DNA from: Camarhynchus parvulus
Lineage: Eukaryota; Chordata; Aves; Passeriformes; Thraupidae
Reading direction: 5' to 3'
DNA length: 64,000 nt
NCBI RefSeq assembly: GCF_901933205.1
Contig: NC_044572.1
Coordinates: 64,830,465-64,894,464 of the forward strand
The notes beneath the pieces are model-generated. The model saw only the letters and a list, made by a program, of their open reading frames with translations. It did no database searches and was not told where the DNA came from. This document shows positions 25,101-39,300 of the stretch, piece after piece. The number at the start of each line of letters is the position of its first letter. Within the stretch, counting starts at the first letter, position 1. Position numbers and translations under genes: made by a program.

Positions 25101-28100
25101 ATCAGATTTGTGGAACTACACCTGCAATAACTGGGATGCAAGCTTGAACATTGTCAGGCCCATCTTTCCACATTAACACTGAATGCATGTGAGATCCCAC
25201 TCAAAATTTTCAGCTGGTGCCTATTAAAAATGGGACCAAGCTAATTAAAACAAGCAGTGGGTGTTCTATCAAGCAAATAGCTTCAGAAATCTTTACTGGC
25301 TCCCAGGACATAGTGGGAAAGAGCACAAAATACCACTGATGAAAGTTTTCTCTGGAGCATGTATCAGATGTTTTGCCTCAGATTTCCCCCTTCTGTGACA
25401 TTTCCCCCTTGATACTCCAAGGACAGGTGCCCCAGGTTCCCATTCTGCAAGGTACCCTCCATTTATGGGGATGTCAGCAAATGACAGCCCTGGTAGGGTC
25501 TTGTAGGACCTGATTCTCAGCATTTAGCCATGCAATATCTCTGGAGCAATTGTGAGATGTTACTGGCAGATCCCTTTCGCTGCGTGCCCTCACCATCTGA
25601 TGGAGCTTCCCTCCCGAGCCTGGCAGCTGGAGCACATAGGAACCACCATAAAAACTAACTGTCCTCCTGATCCACGTGCTGCTTTTGGTGTAAAGCCAGC
25701 TGCCTTGCTGAGGTACAAATAACCTAGCAGTGTCCCCAGAGGAGATGTTTGTCCCTAACCTCCACTGGTTACATGTCAGTTCATACCTCGGGTATGAAAA
25801 TTTATACCCCTTCCACTGGCTTCTGACCCATACTGACCATAAAGCCATCAAATACCTGCTGGCACCCAGTTTATCACTGGGATGGATAAACTCAAACAAA
25901 GACATTGATAGATTGTCCTTCCAGGCTCCCCATGACCACAGGAGCACAAAAAAGAAATGGTCCACCCTGAACCTTGCCATCCTCACTTCACATGACCATC
26001 CATGAAGACACACTTTCATGAAGCCCAGAGGTGGCAAAACTGTACTTACATATTTTTTTACCTTCCTTCCTCCAAACAGAAAATTTCAGGGACAATATTT
26101 TCAGGGAGTTACTGAGACCAGTTGCAAAATGCTTTCCATAGTTCCATATACAGCAGCTGATGAAGAAAACACATGGCACATATTGTAATATTTTAAATAC
26201 AAAGCTCAATATTCTGCTGACCCTCCCTAATGTTTTCTCACATTTCAGACTAACATCTGACTGATGGTCCAAACTTGGATCAAATTTACAGGGCATGATT
26301 TGTAGCAAATCTAGTTGGCTAAGTGCCCTAGAATTTTCTTTCATGTGACTATTTCCTAATCCAACACAGTGGTGAATATCAAGTGCAACAATGTGAATTT
26401 TTGTCTCATATGACAAATTCTGTATTATTTCTCAATAATAAGCACAATAAATAAATTCTTATTTCTCAAGACTTAAAAGTCCATCTGATGTCAAAATCTA
26501 CAGTTTGGTATCATTAATGGGTGTGTTAGCACTGCCTCCTGTGTGACCTTGTACAGTGGTATGGTATTTGTTAGCTTGTTCAATGGCACTACGATCAACT
26601 TTCAAATTCAGATTTCATGAGTTTTTGTTCTTAAGCAGCAGGACTGCTGGCAGCACTGTGTACGTTGTGTGCAATTGTGTGTGGTGTTTTGTGCAATATC
26701 ATCTGCAACATTTTATTTTAGCTCATACCCCCCATTCCTTCCCAAAATGGGACTAGACCCTTTAAGTGTGAGAATAGATTTTACAGTGGATGATTGAGAG
26801 CTAAAACTTCATGGGGCCTCAAGATAATACTCCATCTGTAGAGAAAGAATAAAGAATCTGCTGCAAATACATTAAGATTAATGCAGTAATCATCTGCTGG
26901 CATGGCACACCCTGGGAAAGAGGCTAATTAAAAAGGATTTGTGGAAAGTCATGTAGGATTACTCTGCTAAAAGCAGTGGCAAGATATTTGGGTTATCAGA
27001 GATTTTTAAAAGTTCTAATTAAGGTTCTAGAAAACAGTTTTACCAAGAAATTGAGACCTCCAATTTTATCTACATGAAATACTCTTCATATTAGTTCTGC
27101 AAGCATTTACAGCTTTAGGAAACTTGGAAAAGTAAAGACTAGCATTCTATTATCTCAATACTCTAAATCCTCTTCCCATAAACTGATGGCTAATGACTTC
27201 CATTTACATCAGTGACATGGTCTGAAGAGAGAAGGCAGTAAAGTTCTGCTGATTTTATCAGCTGAAGCATGTGGTGCACAGGACATGGCTCCCAGAAAAT
27301 TAAACTAGCAACAAAATTAAGGAGCTGAAATGCCAACTCTGCTCTTCTGACAGGTATAATTTTGCCCAAAAAACACATAGTGTTGAGTTTTTAAAAAGAA
27401 AACTAGAAATTGAATCAGAGGACACCTTCTTTACCATCTCTTGTCCTTTGAGGACACCGCTGTGCACTTCAGGAACAGATGTTCATACACCTGGTTTTCA
27501 CCTGCTACCAGGAAAAGCTCGATCTTTCCTTGTATTCAGGGAAGGAAATAGTTCACTTACAGAACATCTGTAGCATGATCAAAATTGCACCTAACAACAA
27601 AGAGGGACAGACACAGGCAGACGTGTTTTCAGAAGCAGGCATCCTTTGGAGTGCCATTTTTAAGAAGAGACACAGATTGTGTCCCTGAGTGCAGAGCCTC
27701 CTGGGGAAACAGCTCAGGTGCTCCCTCAAGCCAGTCTCAGTCAATCACAAGCTGCAGCACATGTGCAGGAAAGCTGCATTTCTACACTTTGTCCATCACT
27801 GGGCCTTGCATCTTGCCCTGGCCTCAGGGCAAAACAAGCTGCATTGTCAGGGCCACCCCCGCCAAGGTTCTGGCTGAGGAACATTGAGGAGTGGCACAGA
27901 AGAGTAAATTCAAGAGGTAATCCTTACAGAAAACACAATCTCATGTCATGACAGGGCCTCCTGTTTGGAAACTGAAGTGTCTTAAGTCCCCAAGCCAGAA
28001 AGAGAAGAAAACCTTCCTTACAGAAGCGGCAAGAACCAAGACAAAGAACCTTTTTTCTTTGCTTGGTAACAGCCAAGAGAGATACTTCATGGTTTTGTAA

Positions 28101-30894
28101 TGCCCTGAGAGGGCAAAAGCAGCTTTGTGCACAGATGTGGTTTGGTGGGATGAGTGATGATGTGCATTTAATTCCTGTTTTGGATTACTGGGGAATGATG
28201 ACTAGAGAGGGTCATAAGCCATGAAGTTCAGATCCAGGTCTGAAACACTTTGAGCATTGCAGGGCATGGGTTGACAGGCCTGGGGCTTGGGTTTTGCTCC
28301 AGATCATTGGAGGGAAAATGGTCAGCAACACCATTTAGCTCTGGAATCATTCCCGAATTTGTCTAGATTCATGGTTTTGGCTTGGACCCTTTAGTGGTAA
28401 AAATTGTGAGCGAAAGCACAAGGGAGGAAGAAAAGATAACACAATAGCATAAATTCCAGTAGCTCCTGGAAGAAATACATTTGACCTTTATTATCTACTA
28501 ACTTCTAACTGTGATGCTTAACTGTGGTTTTTCCTTTTAAAATATTGTCCCTGGCAGGATGGAGTCCAAGGAGAAAACAGACTCTGGAAAAAGTGTGAGA
28601 CTTTGGGGAGACAGTTATTTACTGGCAGTTTCACAACCGTCCCTGCACTTCTAATGAAATTTCATTTGTCAAACTCAGTGCAACTTGGTGACAAGCCAAG
28701 CTTATTCCGTCTGCCTTTTAGCTTAGAAACATCCCTTTGGTCTCTTGCTCTCAAGAAGTGCCTTTAATTCATTTGAGATTAAAAAAAAAATTGCAGCTTG
28801 TAGCTAAAAAGCGGGCCTGAAGCTCTCACGGACACAATTTCTTATTTTATGGTGAAAAACGAGTTAAAATTTTGAACTGCTGTTAACACCACGTGTAATG
28901 AAACATGTTCTTCACCAATAGTACTTCAAAGGGAAATAGCTATAGCTTTGGCAAAAAAAAAAAAATAACCCAACCCACAACTGGTTATGATTTTCTATGG
29001 ACTCACCACTGTCTGGGATGAGGCCACCTAATAGGAGTCTGGTCTTAACATCCTTCCAGCACTGGATGAAATTCATAGCTTCTAAAGAGGGAATGGACCT
29101 AACTCATTGTTGATGTTTTTTAACAAGCGAGGCAGCGTTTGTCTACATAGCTTGCATCACATTCCAGTGGTGGGTAAACCAGCTGAGCTATTTTGACTTC
29201 TCCTGGTTAAAATACTACTTTAAGCCTGTTGAAAGTTTTTGCATGTTTGGGTCTGAGAGTAGAGCTGTCAACAGAAATAGTCACAGGTTTTCTTTGGATT
29301 TAGGGAAAAGGAGAATTAATGAGAAGAGTTAGCACAAACAAAATGATCACACTTACCCCATTGTTCAGGAAAAAAAGAAGAAGAAAAGAACCCAGTGATT
29401 TATTTTAGACAGCCTGAATAGCTGGAGACAGAGAGCTAAAATATGGCGAGGAAATTGCTACCCTAAACAAGTTTCTGTGAGGAATTTGTTGATTTTTTTT
29501 TCCTTTCTGCCTGAGTTATGAGCCCTTGGAATGCACATACCATTGAATCGCTTGGTAATTTGCACAAACATCTCTTCCTGAGGTCCTAAAGCCACTGCAT
29601 ATCCCCGAGTGGAAATATTACCATGATAGAGAGGGACAGAGTCCAACTGTTTGCCAGAGTCTGGCTACATAGCCCTGTAAAAACCACAAGACACTCCAGC
29701 TTCTCCCAGGAAACATGGGAACAACTGAACATGTGCTGTCACACACAGAGCAGTGAACATGGGGATACACATACCCACTTGCCCTTCGCTTGAAATCTTG
29801 AAACTGTTCTAAGCTACCCAAAATCTCACAGAAGCATCATTTCTGGGGAATTGAACACCTCCTGGCTGCATATCTGGGGTGTGACCGTCTCTACTAAATG
29901 AAATGTTGTTTGCGCCATGAAATATTTTCTTTTGTTAAAGAGGTTTGTTTGTGCTTTTGTCTAAAATATAAACACAACCATAATTATAAATATAAACAGA
30001 CTACAGTTTTATGGGATGAGATTTGTGTGGGTGGTTTGGGTGCCTAATTGCCATGTTCTGCACAAAGCCTGTGGTTCCAGCCATGGGAACCTCTGCCTGC
30101 AGACACTAGTTTTCTCTTCCATTAGCTCCAAACTGCTTTGTGCCTACTAAATGTTAAATACTGGTTAACTACAACCCTCCAAAATACGTGCCCAAGGGGA
30201 GGCTACAAGAACTATGCCGCACTTTTATAAAGGGAGCCAACGGATAATTCAATTTCTGGGACAGCAGAAGCAAGAGCTCAAAGCTTTCTTTGCCTGATAT
30301 GAAACAAACTGGTGCTTGACAAAGGTTTCTCAAACTCCCAGGAGGCTGACTTAGCAGCTATGTTACAAGTTTATCTGGGAGTGATCCTTCCACTGTCTCA
30401 CTAGAGGGACTTACTCCACTCTGCTCCCTCACCTAAACTGGGACAGAGATGACACAGGAAGTCAGAGGGTACATCAGTAAGTTGGGTGCTCACCTGGAAG
30501 CTGGGCATCAAGCTGCCTTTCAACATTCAATTACATCAGGGGCACTCACCATGTCCCAGCAGGTAGAAGGAGACCTAAACTGTAGGACTCCGTCTTCTTT
30601 CAGTTCTTTGTTTTCCCCTGGGAACAGAGGGCAGCCTCCCTCTGAACCCTTCCCCCAGCACCCTGCCAGTCTCAGAGGCCAGGGAGTGATGCACTGGGAA
30701 TGGTGCTGCTCACAGCCTCACCCTGGGGAGGGACTGCAGTGTCTCCATGTCCCCCTCCTCCTCCAGCAGCACGGTTCCCAAGTGAGGGGTCTGTTCCTCC
30801 CTCTCAGGGTGCATGGGGGGCACCCTGATTTCCAGCAGTAGGGGACTAAGTTCACTGACTCACACAGCTCAGCCTCCTGTCTAATTCAAAATTT
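22113..30894. other. Gene-free intergenic sequence
   Basis: No gene is supported. A textbook TATA-box sequence, TATAAAAGGG, occurs at 23011-23020 without a recognised transcript after it. The longest frame of the desert, 187 codons on the minus strand at 25474-26037, is tryptophan-rich and unlike any family I know. Given about 128,000 codons scanned over six frames, one frame of this length is close to chance. No retroelement was recognised. Confidence 0.5.
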
Positions 30895-30985
30895 TTCTTA
30901 GAAAATTAGGCCTGAAAGAGACCTGCTGAGATCATCTCATACCATTTTCTGCCCACAGGCAGGGTCTAATATCTATGGGTTAACC
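30895..30985 (-). mobile_element. Old, diverged CR1-like LINE scrap
   Basis: AAAGAGACCTGCTGAGATCA followed by TCTCATACCATTTTCTGCCC and CACAGGCAGG resembles the reverse complement of a CR1 3' region, whose usual pattern is GGGACCTC..GATCATCTAGTCCAACCCCCTGCCC. Divergence is much higher than in the other CR1 copies here, so this would be an ancient insertion. The ends are approximate. It could also belong to a related amniote LINE family. Confidence 0.5.
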
Positions 30986-33900
30986 CCAACATGTATTTAT
31001 TTAACATTTATTTAACATGCTCTGGAAGGCATATGAGAAAGGAGAACCCATAAACTCATTCAGATTCCTACTTCACTACTTTATGCTTACAGAATTTATC
31101 TTTTTTGTCATACAGTCAACTAACTAATCTTTGCTTCAAACTTATTTTCTTCCTCTCCCAACATGTCTGAAAGGAAACATTAACTTGATGTAAAAACACT
31201 GAAATTCAATTTCAAAGTTAAATCTCCTCCACTGAAGCTAGTAATTAGTAGGCAATTTTCCAAAGCAAAGTAAAAGGGAATTGATAAAAAAAGTCATATC
31301 TTAATGCTGTGTCACTGTGTATGGAACTTCCTTTTGGAGCTTTGCTGTGGATGTGGCAGCTCTTTGTTTATTTTGAAAGGATAAGTTAAGCAGTCACTCA
31401 AGGATGGGTAGGAAAAGCCTGAGGCTGGAGATTACCATGTAGCTTTCTAATTAGACTGGAATGAAAATAGGTCTAAATCCATTGAGTAAACAAAATACTC
31501 TTGCATACGTGGTAATTGATAATAATTATGGTTCCCTTTAACAACACTAAATGCTTAGTTGCTATTTTGTGACCTCAGGCAAATGAGTAGGGCATTTGTT
31601 TTCCTTAAGCTGACAAAACTTGTAAAAGAGGCCACCACAATGACATTCCAGAGCACAGGGAGAGCTGTCATTTCATCTTCTGGCTGGTAAAAAATAATAT
31701 ATGATTTCATAATGTCATCCTACTAAATGCTTGAGGAATTGTGCATCTCACTAGCTGGAAGGATCTGAGGAATTAAACAGTAGTTGAACACTTCTAACTG
31801 TGAACAGTCAAACTTGGTCTTACCTCAGTGCAGGATAGGCAGCCATGTACACCAGCAGCAACACAAGAACAAGCTTGTTCTAGAGATACCAGTGGAAAAG
31901 TCTGACTCTCATTTCTTTACATTGAATAAATTAAAGAAAAGCAATCAATAAGTCAACTTTCAAAATACCCAAACGCAGACACAAACTATGTGGTGAACAT
32001 GTGTTAACTGACAGGCAAAAAATACCTAAAGAATCATTGTGGTTATCTAGGGAGGGTACAGGAAAAAAAACATTCATACAATGGATGGTTGTTAAAAGCT
32101 GACCTTTTTCTTAGGGATCTGATATTAATGGTCAGGACTTATGCAAAAAGAGGAGAGATTTTCAGCTGCATGAATAGAAGTTATGCAAAAGCACTCCCAA
32201 ACCCACAAGCCTGGTTAGCATGGAGAGAGGTTGAGATTTGTATGTTGAAAGCATTACAGCAACCACACATTGCCTTGTGCTCGTTTCTGAGAGCTGCTTA
32301 CTGGTGCAGTCCCTGTAAATGTGCCACAGGACAAAACAGCACTCGAGGGACCAGCACAGTTTGGTAAACTTGTCAAACTGATCCTTAAATTGACCTACAA
32401 AATGCCCATCTCTATGAATGTGCACCTGTGGGGGTGGAGTGTGCGTGTGCCTGGTTTCCTAAGGAAATGAAAGCTTAAGGGATGCACATGTATGCATTTA
32501 TTGGAAACTTCACTGTGCATGCAGATGACCATTTAGCTAAACTTAAGAAACTCCCAACTCTTGACTCCCAGAGAGCCAAGGCTGGTAGCTCACCCACAGC
32601 CTATCCCAGTGTGATGGAATTCCAAATTGCCTGTGAAGCCCTGGATGTAGATGTAGTACCATCACCAAGAAAACCATCTCTTTGCAGTGCAGAAATCCCC
32701 TTTGTAGCAGACATGCAGCTGCAAGTTGATTTTGCATATTGAAAATTCTGGGGATTTGTCACGGATTTCACAAAAGGAGATGATCTATCTGTACCTATAA
32801 GTGTCTCTGAAGACTTTATGAGACAGCTTCTTTCTGCATTTTTGGTATTTGGGATTAAACTTGGCAACAGATGTGGTTTTCAGAGATATTTAATTTCTGA
32901 ACATGCTCAAAGCAAGCTGCTCAGTTTTCCAAAGATTTGGGAGATTCATATGTATTTAAAAATACTTCAGTGCATTTTGGTGGATGAGTTCCAGATACTA
33001 CGGTGTCCTGCAAAAGCTTCTGGCTACCTCCTTTATGGCAGCCTGAAATTTAGAGAAGGCTTTATTAACAACAGGCACAAGTCCTTTACAGCACTACCTG
33101 AGAGAGCAAGAACTGTTCTGCTGGGTAGTCAGGCAGCGCCTTAGTCTTCTTTTGTTTATGTGAATAAATAAACCACTTCAGCTGTTAGCAAAACCACGAT
33201 GAGCAATAAACACAGTTTTTAGTCTTCTAGTGGAAGGTGTTTACAGCAGTAGACATTCATAAAAATATTGGCCTAAAGGATGGAGAGGTGCTAGCAGTCC
33301 AAGTGCTCCTTGGAAGAGGGAGAAGTAGATCAAGAGCTTAAATTTATTTACATGTTAAACAAAATGAAAATAAAAATTAACTTCCCCATTTATTACAGAG
33401 GTTTTATTCTCTGTAATTTAAAAATGCAGGAAAATATTTTTATAATCTTAGGAGGCAAAGGGGATAAAACACTTTCATGCGGCATCTGTACTCTATTCAC
33501 AACTAGAAACAGGGTACTACTTCCTCTGACTAGAAACCCCAAAGTTTCACCCTCCTTTTGTACATGAGAGAAAAAGGAAATAAATCAGTCAGAAATACCC
33601 CAAAATAAAAGCACATTGTGTCTTTTCCCAGAAACCAATAAGTTACATTGAAATAAAGATCATTTGGCTCTGTTTTAAGATCTCTGCCACCAAAACACTA
33701 ACAATTCCATGTAGAAAGTAATGCATTTTTTTTCAGTCTGCCTCAGTATTATTACCTGCAGTAAACAGATTATTGTGATACACATAATTTATTTGCCATC
33801 GTGCCACTATTCTCAGGATACAATGTTCATCTGATTTCATACACCAAAAAATCTCATACACTACAGTCCTTAGCTAGGCTGTCATCTACCTGCATTTTCA

Positions 33901-36240
33901 ATATAAGAGGACAACACTAGTGGGCAATACAATAGTCACAGGTACAGCATGGAACAGAAGGAAAGAAAGGACATTTTTCTTCATTGTCTTAAAGGTTTCC
34001 TTCAATAGTAAACTAGAAAATAATTTCTATAAGGTTAATTTAGTTCATAGAAAAAATTATCTTAAGATAAAGAAGAATGAACAGTCTTAAACCAGCAGCC
34101 ATTTATAAATCTGTATAGAAGAACTACACATACATGTATGGTCCCAAAACTATGTAGCAGTTGGATGTGAGCAGTCATATTCCAGGAGAAATGAAGGCTT
34201 CCCATTCTGAAAACACCTGCAGAGGCAAGTGGAAATTCCCAAGTTCCTTAATACTAATGTTTTGCTAGGAGAATTGCAATTCTAAATCCTATTTTGAAGA
34301 AGCCCAGGGAGGTAGGGAACAATGACTTTCAGCAAACGCATCCTCAGTTTTAAAACTAGAGAGGGAAATGGTGATGATATTGACATTTCCAGCTCTTCCT
34401 TGTTCTGTTACCCATAAGGGGACCAGGTTAAATTACTCCATGTCCATTTTCTGGTTGTTTGTTTTTGTGGGTTTTTTTAAGCTGAACTAGAATGATGGAA
34501 AGGTTTTTAGATGCAGCTTTCAGAAAGCGAGTAAGGAGGCAAGGGGAACAAATTTTCCTCATTAGCCATCCAAAAGCCTATCCCCTCAATAAATAGACAG
34601 AGTTTTCAACCAGAACCATCTATGTTTCTTATTGATCTGATTTTTGTCCTTTTGCAGAGGACTAGCAACAACTACAGAAGTCAAAGATCTATATGAAGGT
34701 AAAAGGGAATCTTTATCGTCATTGTCTAAGAAGAGGTAATTGAAAGATGGGAAGCAGCATGCACTAGAGGTCTGGTACCTCTTGCAATCTAGTAGAAAGA
34801 TACTGGACCTTAATCCAGTGCAAGCCAAGGGACAATCCTGAAATTTTTACGCTTCTTTTTCTTCTTCTGTGTGCACTTGACACCAAGTGGGGACTTCTTT
34901 GTGTCTCAGATAAATTGAGATCCAGTGGCCACTGTTTAAAATTTTTTAAAAAGAAAATTTTAGCCATTCCTTTTACTTATTCAGGACAATACCTTTTAAG
35001 TTGGAATCTCTAGCTCTTCAACTCAACCCTTCAATAATTGACGTCATATGGCATAAAATAGGAAAAAATGTGTCACATTCATTTTGAATTCCTTTCTCTT
35101 TGAGGTTTTTGTTGCAAAATTCCTCACTACATTTATCAGCAGAGGTGCTTGGGTCACAGTTGGTTGCACTTTCTCAGCCAGAATATTTACTTTTCACTTG
35201 CACTGATGAAAGAAAACAGACAATTTACCCAACACCAGTGCTTTGAATGAAGTATGCATTCAGTACTCACTGACTGTGTTAAGGTACACTTATGGTATTT
35301 AAAAAACAGAGAAAATTTACCCTATGAGTTGTAAACAGGTTAAACTGTAAAGTGAGTATCTTTACACATAGATATAATTTTCACACATGTAGATATTTTA
35401 ATATCCATTATTAAATTGGAAGTAGATTGCTGAAAGCCATTATTCTTTTCAGAAAGTACAGAATCCAATATTTGGTTATCCAGACTGAAAACAACTTGGT
35501 CAATGAGTAGGATATTGAAATCAGTCATGATGCTTCACAAATGAAGAAAAATCCTCCCCTAGACACAGTTTTAATAATCTGGCCTATGGACTTCTGTACA
35601 ACTTCTGTAAGAGCTGCTGCAGTCCTCACCATTGAGATATTTGCGTGCCAGGCTGGTAGGAACAATTTGAAATGTAAGTGTTGAGAAAATATTCAGAGAA
35701 AAGAGTGGCCTGGGAGCAGATCCTGAGAGCGCTATTTAAATGGAAGAGCATCCAGTTCCCCTGGCAAACTTTGTTCCACATGAAATAAACAACACTATTA
35801 GCAGAACAAAAGATAGCTAAATGTACCCAGAATCAGGCAGGGTTCAGATTATTAGAACCACATCCTGTAGTGCAAATACAGAACGACACTGCTGTTTGAC
35901 AGAAAGGTCAGGGCTATTTTCACCTGTGTTTGATATTCTCTGAACTTGGAAAATGATATTAGAGAAAAGAGACATGCTCACATGTTGGCACATCAAAAGC
36001 AGTGCTGTTAAACTGAGGGCCTGGCTCAGTAACCACAAGATCCACCCATGAGTGTGAGCCCCCTTGAAGCTCCTTCACTGCTTCAGGAAGGAGCTTCACA
36101 GCTGCAGAACAGGGGTGTAACATTAAATTAGACATAAATATTGCATGTTGACATGGCTAGATTTGGAAGATAGACTGTGAAAAACCAACTAATGCAAGAT
36201 TTTAGAAACTTTGAATGTTATGAATGATTCAGTAGACCTG
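30986..36240. other. Gene-free intergenic sequence
   Basis: No gene or recognised repeat apart from short AT-rich simple sequence, such as two copies of ATTTATTTAAC at 30995-31016. A perfect 12-bp hairpin with a 10-nt loop lies at 36065-36098. Confidence 0.5.
36065..36098. repeat. 12-bp perfect hairpin
   Basis: TGAAGCTCCTTC (36065-36076) is followed after a 10-nt loop by its exact reverse complement GAAGGAGCTTCA (36087-36098). By a rough count, a 12-bp stem with so short a loop is expected well under once in 64 kb. It lacks the U-run of a bacterial terminator, and nothing around it indicates an RNA gene. Confidence 0.8.
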
Positions 36241-36384
36241 AGGCTATGTTTAACAAAAAAAACCCAACCAAACAAATAAAACCACCAAATCAAAAAGGCA
36301 AAAAAACCCAAAAACAAACAAACAAACAAAAAAAAAAAAAAAAAAAAAAAAACAAAACAAAACCACCAAAAACCAAAAAAGAGC
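36241..36384 (+). repeat. A-rich low-complexity tract with A24 run
   Basis: The tract is dominated by A with scattered C (AAAC and AACC units) and contains an uninterrupted run of 24 A at 36329-36352, after AAAC repeats at 36316-36328. The lysine-rich open frame across it is an artefact of AAA codons. It could be the tail of an old retroposed copy, but no body or target duplication was found upstream. Confidence 0.92.
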
Positions 36385-39300
36385 TGGAGAATGTATCTAG
36401 TTTGTTTGGGTTAATGCAAACATGCCCTGAGCTGGCCCTTTATTTTCGCATCCCCACACTACCACATAACTCAAAGTGCTTTGGTTTTTTCTTTTAATAT
36501 GGGCTTAAATTTTGCAGTAACATCAGATCCAGCAGCAATTACCATCTCTTACCCTGAGTGGTCTTCTGCCATACCAGTGGAAGGATGAGCTGCTTAGGCC
36601 AGAAGCCATTTTGACATCATTGTGCAACTCATTAAAATCCCAGATGAAATCAAGACCAAAAGTAAATGGTTGTGAAGCCTGGTTTTCACATTGAAAACAT
36701 ATTTATGGGAAAAGGAACCCACCCTATGGATGATGATTATGCTCTACATATTTTCTTTTGAGAAAAAGAGAAGCTAGTCCAGCAAAAATGAGATACTCTG
36801 GAAAATTATTAGAATGTAATACATAGTAATGGTCTTGTTCTTTTAATAGCTCTTCTTTGAAATAAAGTAATGATTTGTAGCTAGGTGGTGGTTTTAGAGA
36901 AGTGTTGCTTTTTTTTGTTATGAGGTCAGAGACCACAAATTATGTAATAATCTCAAAAGCCTGTCCTTAAAGATCAGTTTACTAACTGGTGGGCAAATAT
37001 TTCCTTCAAACCTTTCTTTGGTAGCAGTTTCAAACCATAATTCTGAGGGATTTTAGAATATAAAGCTTTTTTTTTTTTTTTTCCTGTGTCCTCTAAAGAA
37101 GAAGAAAGATGAAGACTTGATTCCAGTGCCAGCAGTAAATAACTCCATGTTGAGCATAATCCACAGCTCCAGTTCTGTTAAATGTGATGCTGATATAAAT
37201 TTATCAGAGAGAATCAGCAGGCCCTGGCCCTCTGGCCAAAGGCAAGTGTGGCAAATGCTCACAGGATGAGGGTGGATGTTGAACAGCCGTGCACATCTCC
37301 TGGTCACACCAGAGCTGTCCTCAGCACACAGCACAAACGGCCTCTGCAGTTTGCCAGTGAGCAGAGGAATGTCATTAGCATGGCAACCCCTCTTTCTTCT
37401 CCATTTAATAGCAAGTCTGTCACAAAGGAGGACAGAAAACCTTTGGTCTTCCTGTATAAAGACGCACGGACTGCTGAGCTCCCAGCAAAGACTGTGTCCT
37501 TCCCTGAAGATATAACTCCTCTGATGGTGATCAGTGACTGCATGCCAGAAAAAAGGAAAGATAGTCCTCTTTCCTGTGTTATGACTTTCACCAGGATTGG
37601 GTTGAGTAAATTAACAAAGCTTCTTCAGCAGCACAGCTAGTCCCTGCTGAACTAGCCCTGTGCTCCTAGACACTAGCCCGTTTAGAAGACGTTTCAGGAC
37701 AGCCACTGCATTTGCTTTTCCCTATCATTTGGTTTAAGGAGTAGATGTCCCCACCTACATTTCATCCACGCTAAGCCTCTCATAACTGAATAAGAACTAG
37801 TTGCAGAAAGTAGCTCGCACCAGCTCCTCCAGTGAGGCCCTTTGCAGACCCCAAACCCAAAGAGCTGACTCTTAAACACTGGCAAGGACTTGGCAGATGC
37901 TTGGAAACAAAAAAGGTGGCATATAAGGATTCCTTGTGTAGGGTAGCTTTAGGTATGGAGTCAAACCAGGAGGAAAATTCTAGTTATGTACCCACCTAGG
38001 AGGATGAAAAAGTCGAGATTTATTGTGGTGATACCTTCAATTTAAGCAGAAACCAAAGCAAAAAGTAAGGGCCAGTTGTACTGAGTATCTGGGCAAGAAT
38101 CATTGTGCTGCATATTTCCATTTGCCCTCCTGTCCTAGTTATTGTCCTACTCTGGCCAGAAAGCAAGCTAAACTGAGTCTAGCCTTCCTAGCACGCCAGT
38201 TGCAGTTCAGAGGACTAAAACAGTGGGTTTCATCTCTTTGTGAAGAATAAGGGCAGAGCTGGCACTGTACAGCAAACTTTCTGAGTCCATTTTGCCCTTG
38301 CTACTCTGTATTGCAAGCCGAAAACCACATCCTGAATATATGCGACCTTGAAACTCCCAGTGTGAGGTGTGATTTCAGTCTAAAAACCCAGAAAGATACA
38401 TTTTGTCATGGCAACTAGCAAGGCAGTCTACTGATGCACAGAGCAGGATATTGATGCATTAATCAGTGTTAGTTAATCAGTGATGGATTTAAGGGTCTTT
38501 TACATATTGTACAAATTAGTAGAAAAAGAAACCCAGAGAGAGCAGTTTTTCTGTACATTATTTTTGCCTTCTGTGTGCATTCCATTAAATGAACAGGCTT
38601 TTCAAAAGTCCTGGGAAAAACTTACTGACTACTTTGAGCGCTGAGATGCTTGAGTGCAATGAATCATTTTCTGTTCCTTGCTGGACCAGGGAAGAGGCCA
38701 CATTGTATTCAAAGGATCAAAGTGGCAGAGGTCGTGGTCGCCTAAGCAAGCAGGCTGTGACAACTTCACAATAGATGAATTTTCACTTGGCTGAACCTTA
38801 GGGACCAGAAACTGGCCCCGATTTTTCTACCACTGTTACTCTAACTTCTAAATCTTTCCTGCTCCCAGAACTCCTGGACCAAATTTTTACCTGGAAGCAA
38901 CTCAAACATATTTTGAAGATGCGATGATTATTATTTTATGTGTTTTCTCCTCTGCATGTCTGGCTCCTACCAGAAGAAATTATTTGAAGGGAGGGAGAAG
39001 CAGGTCTCAAACTCCAGCTCAGCTTTGCTGAGCCAGGACGTTTAGGTATCTTGGCCATGATCCCAATAAACATTCAGGGGTTGGATTCAAAAGGCTCCTG
39101 CTCCCCATTCTCAACTATCCATGCAAGGGTGGGTATAATGCAATTGGGCATATTGGCTATTGCTGTCATTCTGGAGCTGCAGCTGTATGTCAGCTGGGGT
39201 ACCCCAAGACAGATGGGTCCACAGACTCCATGCCCAGGTAACCCAGGTCCCATTCCTGGCAGACACACATTTACTCCTGAAAGTCTAGCCCTCAATATTC

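Noticed and set aside
36246..36497. Lysine-rich 83-codon frame
   Set aside because: Produced by the A-rich simple repeat; AAA and AAC/CAA codons only.
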